A stretch of 64,000 nt of DNA from RGIG3528 sp045629005. Lineage in GTDB: Bacteria > Bacillota > Clostridia > Lachnospirales > Lachnospiraceae. Below are positions 1-8,519 of the stretch, piece by piece. The notes beneath the pieces are model-generated. The model worked only from the letters and a program-made list of their open reading frames with translations, made no database searches and was not told the origin of the DNA. Numbering within the stretch: position 1 is the stretch's first letter; each line of letters starts with the position of its first letter. The position numbers and the translations under genes are program-made. The DNA is taken from positions 34,138 through 98,137 of the forward strand of contig JAZQQJ010000030.1 in NCBI GenBank assembly GCA_045629005.1. Direction: 5' to 3'.

Positions 1-1
1 T

Positions 2-139
2 GATGGCGAAGATACGCTTAACAATGCGGTTGTCATGGCAGGTGCGACAATTATCACTTCACCTATTCTTCTGTTCTTTGCCTTTGCGCAGAAGCAGTTC
101 ATGCAGGGTATTGAACGTTCGGGTATTACAGGTGAATAA
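2..139 (+). CDS. C-terminal end of a sugar ABC transporter permease (MalG/YtcP type), partial
   Basis: An open frame enters from the left edge and ends with TAA at 137-139, giving 45 residues. They contain a hydrophobic helix (about ITSPILLFFAFAQ) followed by QKQFMQGIERSGITGE. A last membrane helix followed by a KxFxxGxxxGxxxG tail is the usual C-terminus of MalG-like carbohydrate permeases, and the YtcP-type permease at 38730-39602 ends similarly (QKYFIAGATLGAVKE). A solute-binding lipoprotein follows 200 bases downstream, which is the normal permease-permease-binding protein order. It is probably the inner-membrane part of the importer for RG-I oligosaccharides used by the genes that follow. 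The assignment rests on a short tail plus context. Confidence 0.75.
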   Translation, partial: DGEDTLNNAVVMAGATIITSPILLFFAFAQKQFMQGIERSGITGE

Positions 140-185
140 AGTTATTTTTGGGAGGTTTCAACAAAAAAAGTGAGTGGTTTGGGCC

Positions 186-204
186 ATAAATGGTCGAAAT
201 TGCA
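186..204 (+). promoter_or_regulatory. 19-bp conserved leader motif, copy 1
   Basis: ATAAATGGTCGAAATTGCA lies about 140 bases upstream of the solute-binding protein gene. An identical 19-bp copy lies at 18070-18088, upstream of the GH105-rhamnose operon. Sharing between the leaders of two RG-I operons suggests a common operator, possibly for one of the AraC-family regulators nearby (4607-6922 or 16704-17666). This is inference from identity and position only. Confidence 0.5.
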
Positions 205-205
205 C

Positions 206-303
206 AATACTCGAAAGTATTTAGAGTGACGAAACTTTTCCGATGAGGTAAAATGTAAATATGCTTGAAAAAGCATCACAAATGTTAACAGCGCCATAAG
301 GCG
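206..303 (+). promoter_or_regulatory. Leader with three short hairpins between permease and binding protein
   Basis: Three small perfect hairpins sit in the 200-base gap: AATACT-CGAA-AGTATT (206-221), ATGCTT-GAAA-AAGCAT (261-276) and CGCC-ATAA-GGCG (292-303). None has a T-tract, so they are not classical terminators. Hairpins here in sugar ABC operons commonly stabilise or partly separate the highly expressed binding-protein message. A GGAGG ribosome site follows just before ATG 341. Confidence 0.4.
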
Positions 304-340
304 TCGTTATAAATTTATTCTTTATGAATGGAGGATATGT

Positions 341-1996
341 ATGAAAAAATCATTCGTTAAAAAGCTTGTTGCAGCTGTACTTGCAGGCACAATGATCTTC
401 AGCCTTTGCGCATGTGGAGAGAAACCTGCAGAGACAACAACAACACCTACAACAGCTCCTGCTGCAGAAGCTACAAAAGCTCCTGAAGCAACAAAGGCTC
501 CTGACACAACAGTTACAGAGCCTACAAAGGCTCCTGCCGGCCCCATCAAGGTTACAATTTCTCTTCCTTCAGCTGAAGAGCATCTTGAAGCTAATGAGTG
601 GTATGACAAGCTTGTTGCTGAAATCAACGCTTACACAAACGCAGATATCACATGGGAGTGGATTTCTGACGCTGTTTACTACGATGCTGAGCACCTTGGC
701 CTCAAGATGTCCACAGGCGATATCGCTGACGTAGTTATTTCCGGTAAGGACGCTACATTCCTTAAGGCAGCTGAAGAAGGTCTCTTCTGGGATCTCGCTC
801 CTTATATCGATCAGTTCCCGAACCTTGCTACCATTCCTCAGGCTACACGTGAGAATGCTTCCCACAACGGCAAGATGTATGGTATTCCCCGTTCAAGAAC
901 GCTCGCTCGTAACGGTTTCGGTTACCGTTTAGACTGGTTAAACAACCTTGGTCTTGCTGAGCCTACAGATTGGGATGCATTCGTTGATATGCTTTATGCA
1001 TTCACATACAACGATCCCGATGGAAACGGTATCGATGATACATGCGGTCTCGCTATCGATGCTTGGTCAGGCGTTTGGAACATTATGATGACATGGTTCG
1101 GCGTTCCCAATGAGTGGGGTATCGACGAGAACGGCAAGCTCATCTACAAGGTTATGACACCTCAGTACAAGACAGCTATCAAGGCTTTCCGTGAGCTCTA
1201 TGAGCAGGGCGTTATCAACAACGGCGCTAACGGTATTCCTGATTTCCTTGAAGTTAATCCGGGTAAGGCACGTGACCAGCTCCTCAGAACAGGTCTCTGC
1301 GGATGTGGCGTACAGGTTCTTGATGATCAGAGAAAGGTTGAAACATACTTCGAAGATCAGGGTCTCTCCACAGCAGATGAGCCTATCTACACACTTGCAG
1401 GTGCTGTAGACACAGGTCTTGGCATCCTTTGCTATCCTACAACAGGTATGAACAACCTCATCGCAATCTCTACAGTTAACATTAAGACAGAAGAGCAGCT
1501 TCTTCAGGTTCTTGCAGTTATCGATAAGCTTAACGATGGTACTATGATGAATCTCATCGAGTATGGTTGGGAAGGTTATACATACGCACTTGATGAGAAC
1601 GGTTATGTTTCTCTTTACACAGCTGATCAGCTTAACGAGTCCGGTGTTGGCTCAGGCAGATATAACTATGGTTTCAACCAGATTATCCCTTACTTCACAG
1701 CTTCTCAGAATGCAAGACCTGTAACAACAGCTCCTGCTTCAACAGTTATCACAAAGCTTGAGAACTACCTCTATGAAGAGGATATTCAGTACTGCGTACC
1801 TAACTACGGTGCATCTTACTCATCACAGTACTATGCTTACAACGGCGCTGACCTTGATAAGATCATCAACGATGCTCAGCAGGCATTCATCCGTGGTGAA
1901 ATCGACGAAGCTGCATTCGATGCTGAAATCGAGAGATGGTTCACAGCAGGCGGTTACGTTGTAACAGACGAAATGAATGAATTATTCAAAAAGTAA
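341..1996 (+). CDS. Extracellular solute-binding lipoprotein of a sugar ABC importer (LplA type)
   Basis: A 551-residue lipoprotein expected to be anchored outside the membrane and to deliver oligosaccharides to its permeases. Residues 1-25 form a signal peptide ending in the lipobox LCAC with the lipidated Cys at 25. A flexible linker rich in T, P, A and E (repeated ATKAPE-like units, about 27-68) then leads to the binding domain. The sequence resembles LplA/YtcQ-type family-1 binding proteins. Aromatic residues such as those around TWFGVPNEWG are the kind used for sugar stacking. It follows the permease remnant at the left edge and precedes an RG lyase, so RG-I oligosaccharide is the likely ligand (inference). 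It is paralogous to 6932-8515: both carry DPDGNGIDD followed by GL and a TWFG motif. The ATG has a GGAGG ribosome site. Confidence 0.9.
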   Translation: MKKSFVKKLVAAVLAGTMIFSLCACGEKPAETTTTPTTAPAAEATKAPEATKAPDTTVTEPTKAPAGPIKVTISLPSAEEHLEANEWYDKLVAEINAYTNADITWEWISDAVYYDAEHLGLKMSTGDIADVVISGKDATFLKAAEEGLFWDLAPYIDQFPNLATIPQATRENASHNGKMYGIPRSRTLARNGFGYRLDWLNNLGLAEPTDWDAFVDMLYAFTYNDPDGNGIDDTCGLAIDAWSGVWNIMMTWFGVPNEWGIDENGKLIYKVMTPQYKTAIKAFRELYEQGVINNGANGIPDFLEVNPGKARDQLLRTGLCGCGVQVLDDQRKVETYFEDQGLSTADEPIYTLAGAVDTGLGILCYPTTGMNNLIAISTVNIKTEEQLLQVLAVIDKLNDGTMMNLIEYGWEGYTYALDENGYVSLYTADQLNESGVGSGRYNYGFNQIIPYFTASQNARPVTTAPASTVITKLENYLYEEDIQYCVPNYGASYSSQYYAYNGADLDKIINDAQQAFIRGEIDEAAFDAEIERWFTAGGYVVTDEMNELFKK

Positions 1997-2043
1997 GATT
2001 GATTCATATCAATTGAATTTCAAAGGGTTTTACCCTTAATCAG

Positions 2044-2089
2044 ACGAGCGACATACGGGCACTTTGCTCGTGTGTCGCTCGTAGTTTTT
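2044..2089 (+). terminator. Intrinsic terminator after the binding protein, possibly leaky
   Basis: A perfect 10-bp stem ACGAGCGACA/TGTCGCTCGT (2044-2053 with 2073-2082) continues into an inner 6-bp stem (55-60 with 66-71 of the 2000s) and is followed by AGTTTTT. The PL11 gene starts 44 bases later with no obvious promoter between, so it may attenuate transcription so that the binding protein is made in excess. Confidence 0.75.
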
Positions 2090-2132
2090 AAGAATTACAT
2101 ACCTTTACCCTTCATTTTAAAGAGGACAAAAT

Positions 2133-4595
2133 ATGAATATTCGTGTAAAAGAAATCAAAGAAAAAGAAATCACTTTTACCTGGGACAAAAATACAGATGC
2201 CACGGAATATGCTCTTTTCTGGGCAGATTCCGACAGCGAAACAATGGTATATAAAGAAGTATACAGAGGCGTAGAGTGTAAGTTTACACTTAAAAAATCC
2301 ACTCATATTCCTCAATACGTTTATGTGGAATGCTATGAAGAAGGAAAATTACTTGAGAAGAGCGAAAAGCTTAAGACAAGTGTAACATATAAATTAAACG
2401 AGCAGCTCGAAAAGCTGAACAGAGGCCTTATTGCTGTTAAAACAGATGCCGGCGTTTTTCTTGCCTGGAGAATGTTTAAGGCTGAAGCTACAGGTTATAC
2501 AAAAACAGGTCTTACCGGTACGGATTTTAACGTATATCGTAATGGAGAGAAAATTGCGACTGTTACCGATAGTACAAATTTCCTTGATAAAGACGGACGT
2601 GAGACGGATGAATACTTTGTAAAGCCTGTTGCTAACGGTGTTGAAGGCGAGCCTTCGGAAAAGGCTGTTAAGACAAAAGGCGGTACAAATTATATTGAAA
2701 TTCCCATGAAGAAGCCTGAAGGCGGTATTACAGGTGACACGGGAAAGACAGTCGGAAAGACGCATGATATTTCATACGGGCAGCCATATACATATTCTGT
2801 AAATGACATGTCTGTAGGTGATATAGACGGTGACGGAGAGCTTGAATACTTCGTAAAATGGTATCCGTCAAATGCTCATGATGTATCACAGAGAGGTTAT
2901 ACAGGAAAGTGCTACATCGACTGCTACAAACTCGACGGAAGACTTTTATGGCGTCTCGATATGGGCCCGAACATCCGTTCCGGTGCGCATTATACACAGT
3001 TTATCGTTTATGATTTTGATGGAGACGGTAAAGTCGAAATGTCCGTAAAGACAGCTCCCGGCACGAAGATTACACGCTACAATGCGGATGGAAGCATTTT
3101 ATCTGAGAAATATATTACTCTTCCCGAAGAGGATATTAAAAATGGTGTGACTAACGATGATAATTACGTTTGTTCTGCAGATGATTATTATGAGTACACC
3201 GTAAATCGCTTTATGAACTGGCAGGAGCTTCCTGAGGTTAAGAACGGTCATTGGCCCAAAACTCTTGAAGAATGTTTCAAGTTTTCAAAGATGTTTGAGT
3301 ATCCGCTTTCAAGGGCAGACGCTGAAAGACTTGCAAACATTTATATGGATGAGCTTGCCCCGGTTTATTCAGAGAAAAATAAACTTCGTGAGTTTGAAGG
3401 CTTCATTTATGAAGGACCTGAATATCTTACAATGTTCTCGGGCGAAGGTGAGGAAATTGAAACAATTTATTTCCCTGTGCCGCGTGAGGATGATGGACTT
3501 TCATGGGGCGACTTTGCATGGAAGCGTCATGAACCTTGTAACCGTGTTGACCGTTTCCAGTCAGCGGTAGCATATCTTGACGGTGAACGTCCTTACCTTA
3601 TCATTTGCAGAGGCTACTACACAAGAACAGCGATTGTTGCTTACAGCTTCTTTGAACGTAAGCATGAATTGTACTTTAAGGCTGATTCCGGACATGTTCT
3701 TATGGACAATCCTTTCGGACACCACAGTGCTGTTGACGGCACAGACCCCGTCTATGGTGTCATTTCCGGCCAGGGAGATCATTCCCTTTCCACTGCGGAT
3801 GTTGATGGCGACGGATGCCAGGAAATAATTTACGGTGCATGCACAATAGATCATGACGGAAGTGTTCTTTATTCCACAAAGGACAGAATGCCGGACGGAA
3901 GAGTAATTAAGCTTGGTCATGGCGATTCAATGCACGTTGCAAAAATCAACCCCGACAGACCCGGCTTCGAAATATTCAATGTTTTTGAAGGTGCAAGCTC
4001 GGTTCCTTACGGATATGCATTAAGAGATGCCGAAACAGGTGAAGTTATTTTTGGCGAGCCTGCGGACAAGGACCTTGGAAGATGTATGATTGGTGATATC
4101 AATCCCAATGTAAGAGGTCTCCAGGTATGGGTCGGAAATGTACGCGACTGTAACGGAAACGCTCTTCCCGATAAGCCGCTCGGCACTAATGCAAATATCA
4201 AGTGGGCTGCAGACCTTTCAACACAGGTAACGGATGGTGTCGATTATGTCGGTGGACGCCATATAGGCCTTATCGGGGATAACACGCATGGCATTATGCT
4301 TGCTCCCGAGGGAACATCCACAAACAATTCTACAAAGGGTAATCCGTGTCTCATTGCCGATATTTTCGGTGATTTCAGAGAAGAAATCATTCTCCGCACG
4401 GAAGACAGCTCAGCAATAAGAATTTATATTAACACCGATATCACAGAGCACAAGCTTTTCACATTGCTGCATGATACAATGTACAGAACAGGTGTTGCAT
4501 GGCAGAATAACGTTTACAATCAGCCTTGCTACACATCCTTCTACTATGCAAGCGATATGAACTTCAAGGATGTGCTTCCTGAATTGGATAAATAA
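2133..4595 (+). CDS. Rhamnogalacturonan lyase, polysaccharide lyase family 11, cytoplasmic
   Basis: Cleaves the rhamnose-galacturonic acid backbone of RG-I by beta-elimination. The 820 residues start with a fibronectin-III-like segment (about 1-95), then the PL11 domain from about 96 with family signatures NRGLIAVKT, SVNDMSVGDIDGDGE, GAHYTQFIVYDFDGDGK and CRGYYTRT, and repeated DxDGDG calcium-binding loops of the eight-bladed propeller. There is no signal peptide, unlike secreted YesW but like intracellular YesX of Bacillus subtilis. It is about 200 residues longer than YesX: about 328-421, before EGPEYLTMF, looks like an inserted segment with no calcium-loop motif. ATG 2133 has an AGAGGA ribosome site. 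Its neighbours (binding proteins, PL26, RhaM) support RG-I breakdown inside the cell. Confidence 0.92.
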   Translation: MNIRVKEIKEKEITFTWDKNTDATEYALFWADSDSETMVYKEVYRGVECKFTLKKSTHIPQYVYVECYEEGKLLEKSEKLKTSVTYKLNEQLEKLNRGLIAVKTDAGVFLAWRMFKAEATGYTKTGLTGTDFNVYRNGEKIATVTDSTNFLDKDGRETDEYFVKPVANGVEGEPSEKAVKTKGGTNYIEIPMKKPEGGITGDTGKTVGKTHDISYGQPYTYSVNDMSVGDIDGDGELEYFVKWYPSNAHDVSQRGYTGKCYIDCYKLDGRLLWRLDMGPNIRSGAHYTQFIVYDFDGDGKVEMSVKTAPGTKITRYNADGSILSEKYITLPEEDIKNGVTNDDNYVCSADDYYEYTVNRFMNWQELPEVKNGHWPKTLEECFKFSKMFEYPLSRADAERLANIYMDELAPVYSEKNKLREFEGFIYEGPEYLTMFSGEGEEIETIYFPVPREDDGLSWGDFAWKRHEPCNRVDRFQSAVAYLDGERPYLIICRGYYTRTAIVAYSFFERKHELYFKADSGHVLMDNPFGHHSAVDGTDPVYGVISGQGDHSLSTADVDGDGCQEIIYGACTIDHDGSVLYSTKDRMPDGRVIKLGHGDSMHVAKINPDRPGFEIFNVFEGASSVPYGYALRDAETGEVIFGEPADKDLGRCMIGDINPNVRGLQVWVGNVRDCNGNALPDKPLGTNANIKWAADLSTQVTDGVDYVGGRHIGLIGDNTHGIMLAPEGTSTNNSTKGNPCLIADIFGDFREEIILRTEDSSAIRIYINTDITEHKLFTLLHDTMYRTGVAWQNNVYNQPCYTSFYYASDMNFKDVLPELDK

Positions 4596-4606
4596 AACGG
4601 TAAATA

Positions 4607-6922
4607 ATGGTCAGATGGTTCAGAAACAAAATTGAGAAATCGTCCTTCAGATACCTGCTTGGATTGGGTGTTCTCGTTTTTGTACTCATCGTGACCATTA
4701 TTTTCTTTGCGTATACACTTATAAACACAAGGCTGGAGGCTTTCGAAAATGCCGTTCAGAAGGCTGAGTTCAGGGCAGACCAGCTGACGGCACAGGTTGA
4801 CGAGCGTCTGAATACATTTGAAAAGTATTATATTTCTTCAATGGATGATGACTGCGTTGACTGGCTTCTGAAAAATGAATACGACTTTTCAGATTACACA
4901 CGCTACAAGGCAGTTATGGATATTCTCGGAGGGAAGAAGCTTTTTCTTGATTATGTAGGAAGCTATACCCTTGTTGATTTTAACTCCGGCTGGGTACTTT
5001 CCAGTAAAGGTCTTGTTAAACTTGATGAGCTTGTTAATCCCGAAGCGCTTACCATACTGTATGACAGAAGCATTGAAACCGGTAAAAAGCGCTATTGGAA
5101 TTATATTTATTATGATTCACTTAATACAAAAACAACCTCTGACAAGTCGTACAGAATTACGTTTGACAACAGCAATCTTTCGCTTGTAATGCGTCTTCCG
5201 CAGGACAGCCTTAATACACATGCTCTGGCTGTAATACAGCTCAACATGATGGAGTGGAAGTCGTGGGTGGACAGCCTCCTGGAAGAAAACGAGAAGGTTG
5301 TTGTTCTCTCAATGGACGGTGAAGTTATCTATTCCACCGATGAACTTTTAAATGAATCAGCCGTTACGCTTAAAGATAACGACGGCAGAAACAACACAAA
5401 AACAAAGGTTGATGGCTCCGGCGAATATGCGGTTTGCGGTTCAAAGTCGGGTGTAACGGGTTGGAGTTACGTAGTTTATCGCGATACAGATGCAATAGCA
5501 AGCCCTGCAAGCAATGCCGCCTGGCTCGGAATGGCTATACAGGTTGTTATCATCGGTATTCTTGTTGCGACAGGAGCAAAGCTTATTTACACACCTGTAA
5601 ACAGCCTTGTCAAAAACATTTCCGATTCGGAAAATGAAAAGCCGAAGGGAAATGAGTTTGATTTCATTACAAGTCATCTTTCCGGACTTAAGTACGATAA
5701 AGAGCAGCTGGAGCGAATGGTTAATGCCCAGGGTACACGTATCCAGGAAATGTTCGAGCTACGTCTTATTAACGAAAGCATTAAATCAGAGGATGATTGG
5801 AACGACTATTTTGAAGGTCTTCATCTTTCAAATTATCCGTTCTTTGCGACTGCGGTTATGGTGCTTGACCTTAGTAACGAGCAGGAGATTCAGACATCTC
5901 TTTCCGAAGATGCTATCTGCCTGAAAATAGTTGATACAATGCCGGAAGAACTCAGGAAGCTTACATGGATGCCTCCTGTTTACAACTCCTGTACAATATT
6001 CTGCCTTTTCGGTGCTGACAACGAAAACGATCTTTTGCAGAAAATTTGTGACTTCCACAAAGGAATTCAGGAATTTACTTATGCGGAAACAGGCTACAGA
6101 GTAATTATGGGTGTCAGCAACACCTGCACCGAACACAGAAGAATCCGTCAGGCATACAGAGAAAGTATAAGTGCTCTCACAAATATGCAGCAGAGAGAGC
6201 TCTACTCTGAAATTCCTGAAGGTGAAGTACCCGAATGCCGATTCTTTATTTCTACCGAATCAGACAGAGGAGAGGCATATTCGAACAGCTTTGAAAACGA
6301 TATTATAACGGCGATTAAATCAGTTGATAAAGAAAAAGCTTACGATATCACAAACAGATTTGCCGCACATCTGAATACGGTTACATCCACAGATATCTCC
6401 ATACTTTACGTTATGCGTTATGTAAACAGCATAATGATTACTGCAATGGAGGCTAACATTCCTATTTCGGAGATTGCTCCCGACGGCATGAGAACGGCAT
6501 ATCGCGAGCTGATTTCAGCCGTAGAGCCGGCTCGTATCAGACGATACATAAAAATGACTTTTATCGATCCTATTCTCGAGGCCATTTCTGAGAGGATGAA
6601 GGATGACTCCTACAACATTATGGGTTCCATCGAAAAGCTCGTTGAGGAATCAAAGGGCGATATCCTTCTTGCGGAGTGTGCTGAAAAGCTTGGCGTTCAT
6701 CAGACGCATATTTGGAAAATCCTTAAGATGGAGAAGGGATTGTCATTCACCGAATATACTGAGAAATATAAGATTGAAGAAGCTAAGAAACTTCTTCTTC
6801 AGACAAATATGACTGTACAGGAAATTGCTGTTGCCCTGAATTATTCCAATGCACAGAATTTCATCCGTTTCTTCAGTAAGGTTACCGGCGTTACACCGGG
6901 TAAATTCAGAAAACTGTATTAA
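4607..6922 (+). CDS. Membrane-anchored AraC-family transcriptional regulator (YesS/YesN-like sensor)
   Basis: A one-protein sensor and DNA-binding regulator of 771 residues. A short basic start is followed by a transmembrane helix (about 18-40), an extracytoplasmic Cache-like sensing region (about 41-300), a second helix (about 303-325), a cytoplasmic linker, and a C-terminal AraC helix-turn-helix pair (about 670-771, with LAECAEKLGVHQTHIWKIL and the second-helix signature IAVALNYSNAQNFIRFFSKVTGVTPGKFR). In Bacillus subtilis the related YesS controls the RG-I genes. It lies between PL11 and the second binding protein, 11 bases after one and 9 before the other, so it is co-transcribed with its probable targets. 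The ribosome site before ATG 4607 is weak. It likely senses RG-I-derived oligosaccharide outside the cell, either directly or through a binding protein (inference). Confidence 0.9.
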   Translation: MVRWFRNKIEKSSFRYLLGLGVLVFVLIVTIIFFAYTLINTRLEAFENAVQKAEFRADQLTAQVDERLNTFEKYYISSMDDDCVDWLLKNEYDFSDYTRYKAVMDILGGKKLFLDYVGSYTLVDFNSGWVLSSKGLVKLDELVNPEALTILYDRSIETGKKRYWNYIYYDSLNTKTTSDKSYRITFDNSNLSLVMRLPQDSLNTHALAVIQLNMMEWKSWVDSLLEENEKVVVLSMDGEVIYSTDELLNESAVTLKDNDGRNNTKTKVDGSGEYAVCGSKSGVTGWSYVVYRDTDAIASPASNAAWLGMAIQVVIIGILVATGAKLIYTPVNSLVKNISDSENEKPKGNEFDFITSHLSGLKYDKEQLERMVNAQGTRIQEMFELRLINESIKSEDDWNDYFEGLHLSNYPFFATAVMVLDLSNEQEIQTSLSEDAICLKIVDTMPEELRKLTWMPPVYNSCTIFCLFGADNENDLLQKICDFHKGIQEFTYAETGYRVIMGVSNTCTEHRRIRQAYRESISALTNMQQRELYSEIPEGEVPECRFFISTESDRGEAYSNSFENDIITAIKSVDKEKAYDITNRFAAHLNTVTSTDISILYVMRYVNSIMITAMEANIPISEIAPDGMRTAYRELISAVEPARIRRYIKMTFIDPILEAISERMKDDSYNIMGSIEKLVEESKGDILLAECAEKLGVHQTHIWKILKMEKGLSFTEYTEKYKIEEAKKLLLQTNMTVQEIAVALNYSNAQNFIRFFSKVTGVTPGKFRKLY

Positions 6923-6931
6923 GGGGTGGGT

Positions 6932-8515
6932 ATGATTTTTAAGAATTCAGTCATAAAAAAATATTGTAAAACTGTTGCACCGGCGGTTATTGCAACCGCT
7001 ATGCTGGCAACAGTTTTTTCCACGTTTACAGGATGTGAAGCACGTAAAAACGAAACCGACGACAGAATTACGGTTTCCATTATGGCTATAGAATTTAATA
7101 ACGGTCAGTCAAACACAGGTGAGTATGCTGAAGAAATTCTTGAGAAGCTTGAGGATTACTGCGGCTGTAAACTTGATATCACATGGGTAAACAATGATGC
7201 GATGACAGAGAAGGCCGCACTTGCGCTTTCATCTCCGCAGACGATGCCTATGATTATGACGTATGGCGGTACAATGACGGCGGATGTTGTTTCTGCTGCA
7301 AGGGACGGAATGTTCGTCGATCTTAACGACTACATCTGGGACAGCGAAAAATATCCGAATCTTTCCCAAATGCTTCAGTCTGTTGCGGATACCCTTACGG
7401 TTGACGGCAAGCTCATTGCAGTTCCGAGATCGAGGTCGGTCGGACGCTATGGACTCTGTTACCGTACCGACTGGGCTGAAAAACTTCATGTTAAGGAGCC
7501 GACAACACCCGAACTTGTATATGATATGCTGTTTTCCTTTACATACAGAGATCCTGACGGCAATGGCATTGATGATACGATTGGCCTTGAAATGTCCAGT
7601 TACACCGGCTCTTTTGATATCATCCAGACCTGGTTCGGCTGCGGAAACGGCTGGGCTGAGGTTAATGATGAACTCATTCCTGTTCATATGCAGGATGAAT
7701 ATATCGTTGCACTTGATTACATTAAAAAGCTTTACGATGACGGACTTATGCCTGCAGACTGGGCTGCCAGACCGACAGACACGTGGTCGAACGGATGTAA
7801 GTTTGGTGAGAACGGAGTATTTATCGATGTTCTCGATTCGGGACGTCGTATATGGGATTACTTTAATGCCGAGAGCACATTCACACCTTCTGTAGTAGAC
7901 CCGTCACAGCCTGCTGCCATGACCCTTTACGGAGCTGTAAATGGAAGGACATTGGCTACCTCAGGCTACAACGGATTCTTTGTTCTTTCCGCTGAAACAT
8001 GTGATACACCGGAGAAGGTGGAAGCAGCACTTACAATGCTTGACAGACTTTGTGACGATGAGATGCTCATTCTTACACAATATGGTCTTGAAGGAATAAA
8101 CTATAAGGTTGAGGATGGCTACATTGTCCGACTTGATGAAGGAGACACTTTACTTTCGAATAACTATGCAGGTCTGAATCAGCTCCTTACATATCTTCCT
8201 TCTACAGAGCATGTTACCGAGCCTCACGTAAAGAGTACAGAGAGGCTTGATGCCCAGAACGAGGCTTATGCACTTGCAATGGAGGCAGCTGTTGTAAACC
8301 CCGCATCCACATATCTTGTTAATTCCCCAACGTATGCAGACGTCGGTTCATCATTGCAGGAGCTGATTGATAATGCAAGAACAGAGTATATTTGCGGTGA
8401 AATAACTAAGGACGAACTTCTTAAAGTGAACGATCAGTGGCTTTCACTTGGCGGACAGAAAATAATCGACGAAGTAAACGAAATGTATAAGGCAAATAAG
8501 AACGGCAGGAGATAA
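6932..8515 (+). CDS. Second solute-binding lipoprotein, apparently without its own permeases
   Basis: A 527-residue lipoprotein. A frame extending to GTG 6926 exists, but ATG 6932 is preferred because AAGGGGTGGG directly precedes it. The signal peptide ends in FTGC with the lipidated Cys at residue 35. The mature part resembles the protein at 341-1996 over its length, sharing DPDGNGIDD, a TWFG motif and a similar C-terminal GG-x-x-x-x-DE-x-NE pattern, but it lacks the TKAPE linker. No permease gene adjoins it. It sits directly after the membrane AraC sensor, so it may either feed the permeases upstream of the window edge or present ligand to the sensor. Both roles are inference; the family assignment is firm. 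Confidence 0.88.
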   Translation: MIFKNSVIKKYCKTVAPAVIATAMLATVFSTFTGCEARKNETDDRITVSIMAIEFNNGQSNTGEYAEEILEKLEDYCGCKLDITWVNNDAMTEKAALALSSPQTMPMIMTYGGTMTADVVSAARDGMFVDLNDYIWDSEKYPNLSQMLQSVADTLTVDGKLIAVPRSRSVGRYGLCYRTDWAEKLHVKEPTTPELVYDMLFSFTYRDPDGNGIDDTIGLEMSSYTGSFDIIQTWFGCGNGWAEVNDELIPVHMQDEYIVALDYIKKLYDDGLMPADWAARPTDTWSNGCKFGENGVFIDVLDSGRRIWDYFNAESTFTPSVVDPSQPAAMTLYGAVNGRTLATSGYNGFFVLSAETCDTPEKVEAALTMLDRLCDDEMLILTQYGLEGINYKVEDGYIVRLDEGDTLLSNNYAGLNQLLTYLPSTEHVTEPHVKSTERLDAQNEAYALAMEAAVVNPASTYLVNSPTYADVGSSLQELIDNARTEYICGEITKDELLKVNDQWLSLGGQKIIDEVNEMYKANKNGRR

Positions 8516-8519
8516 CAAA

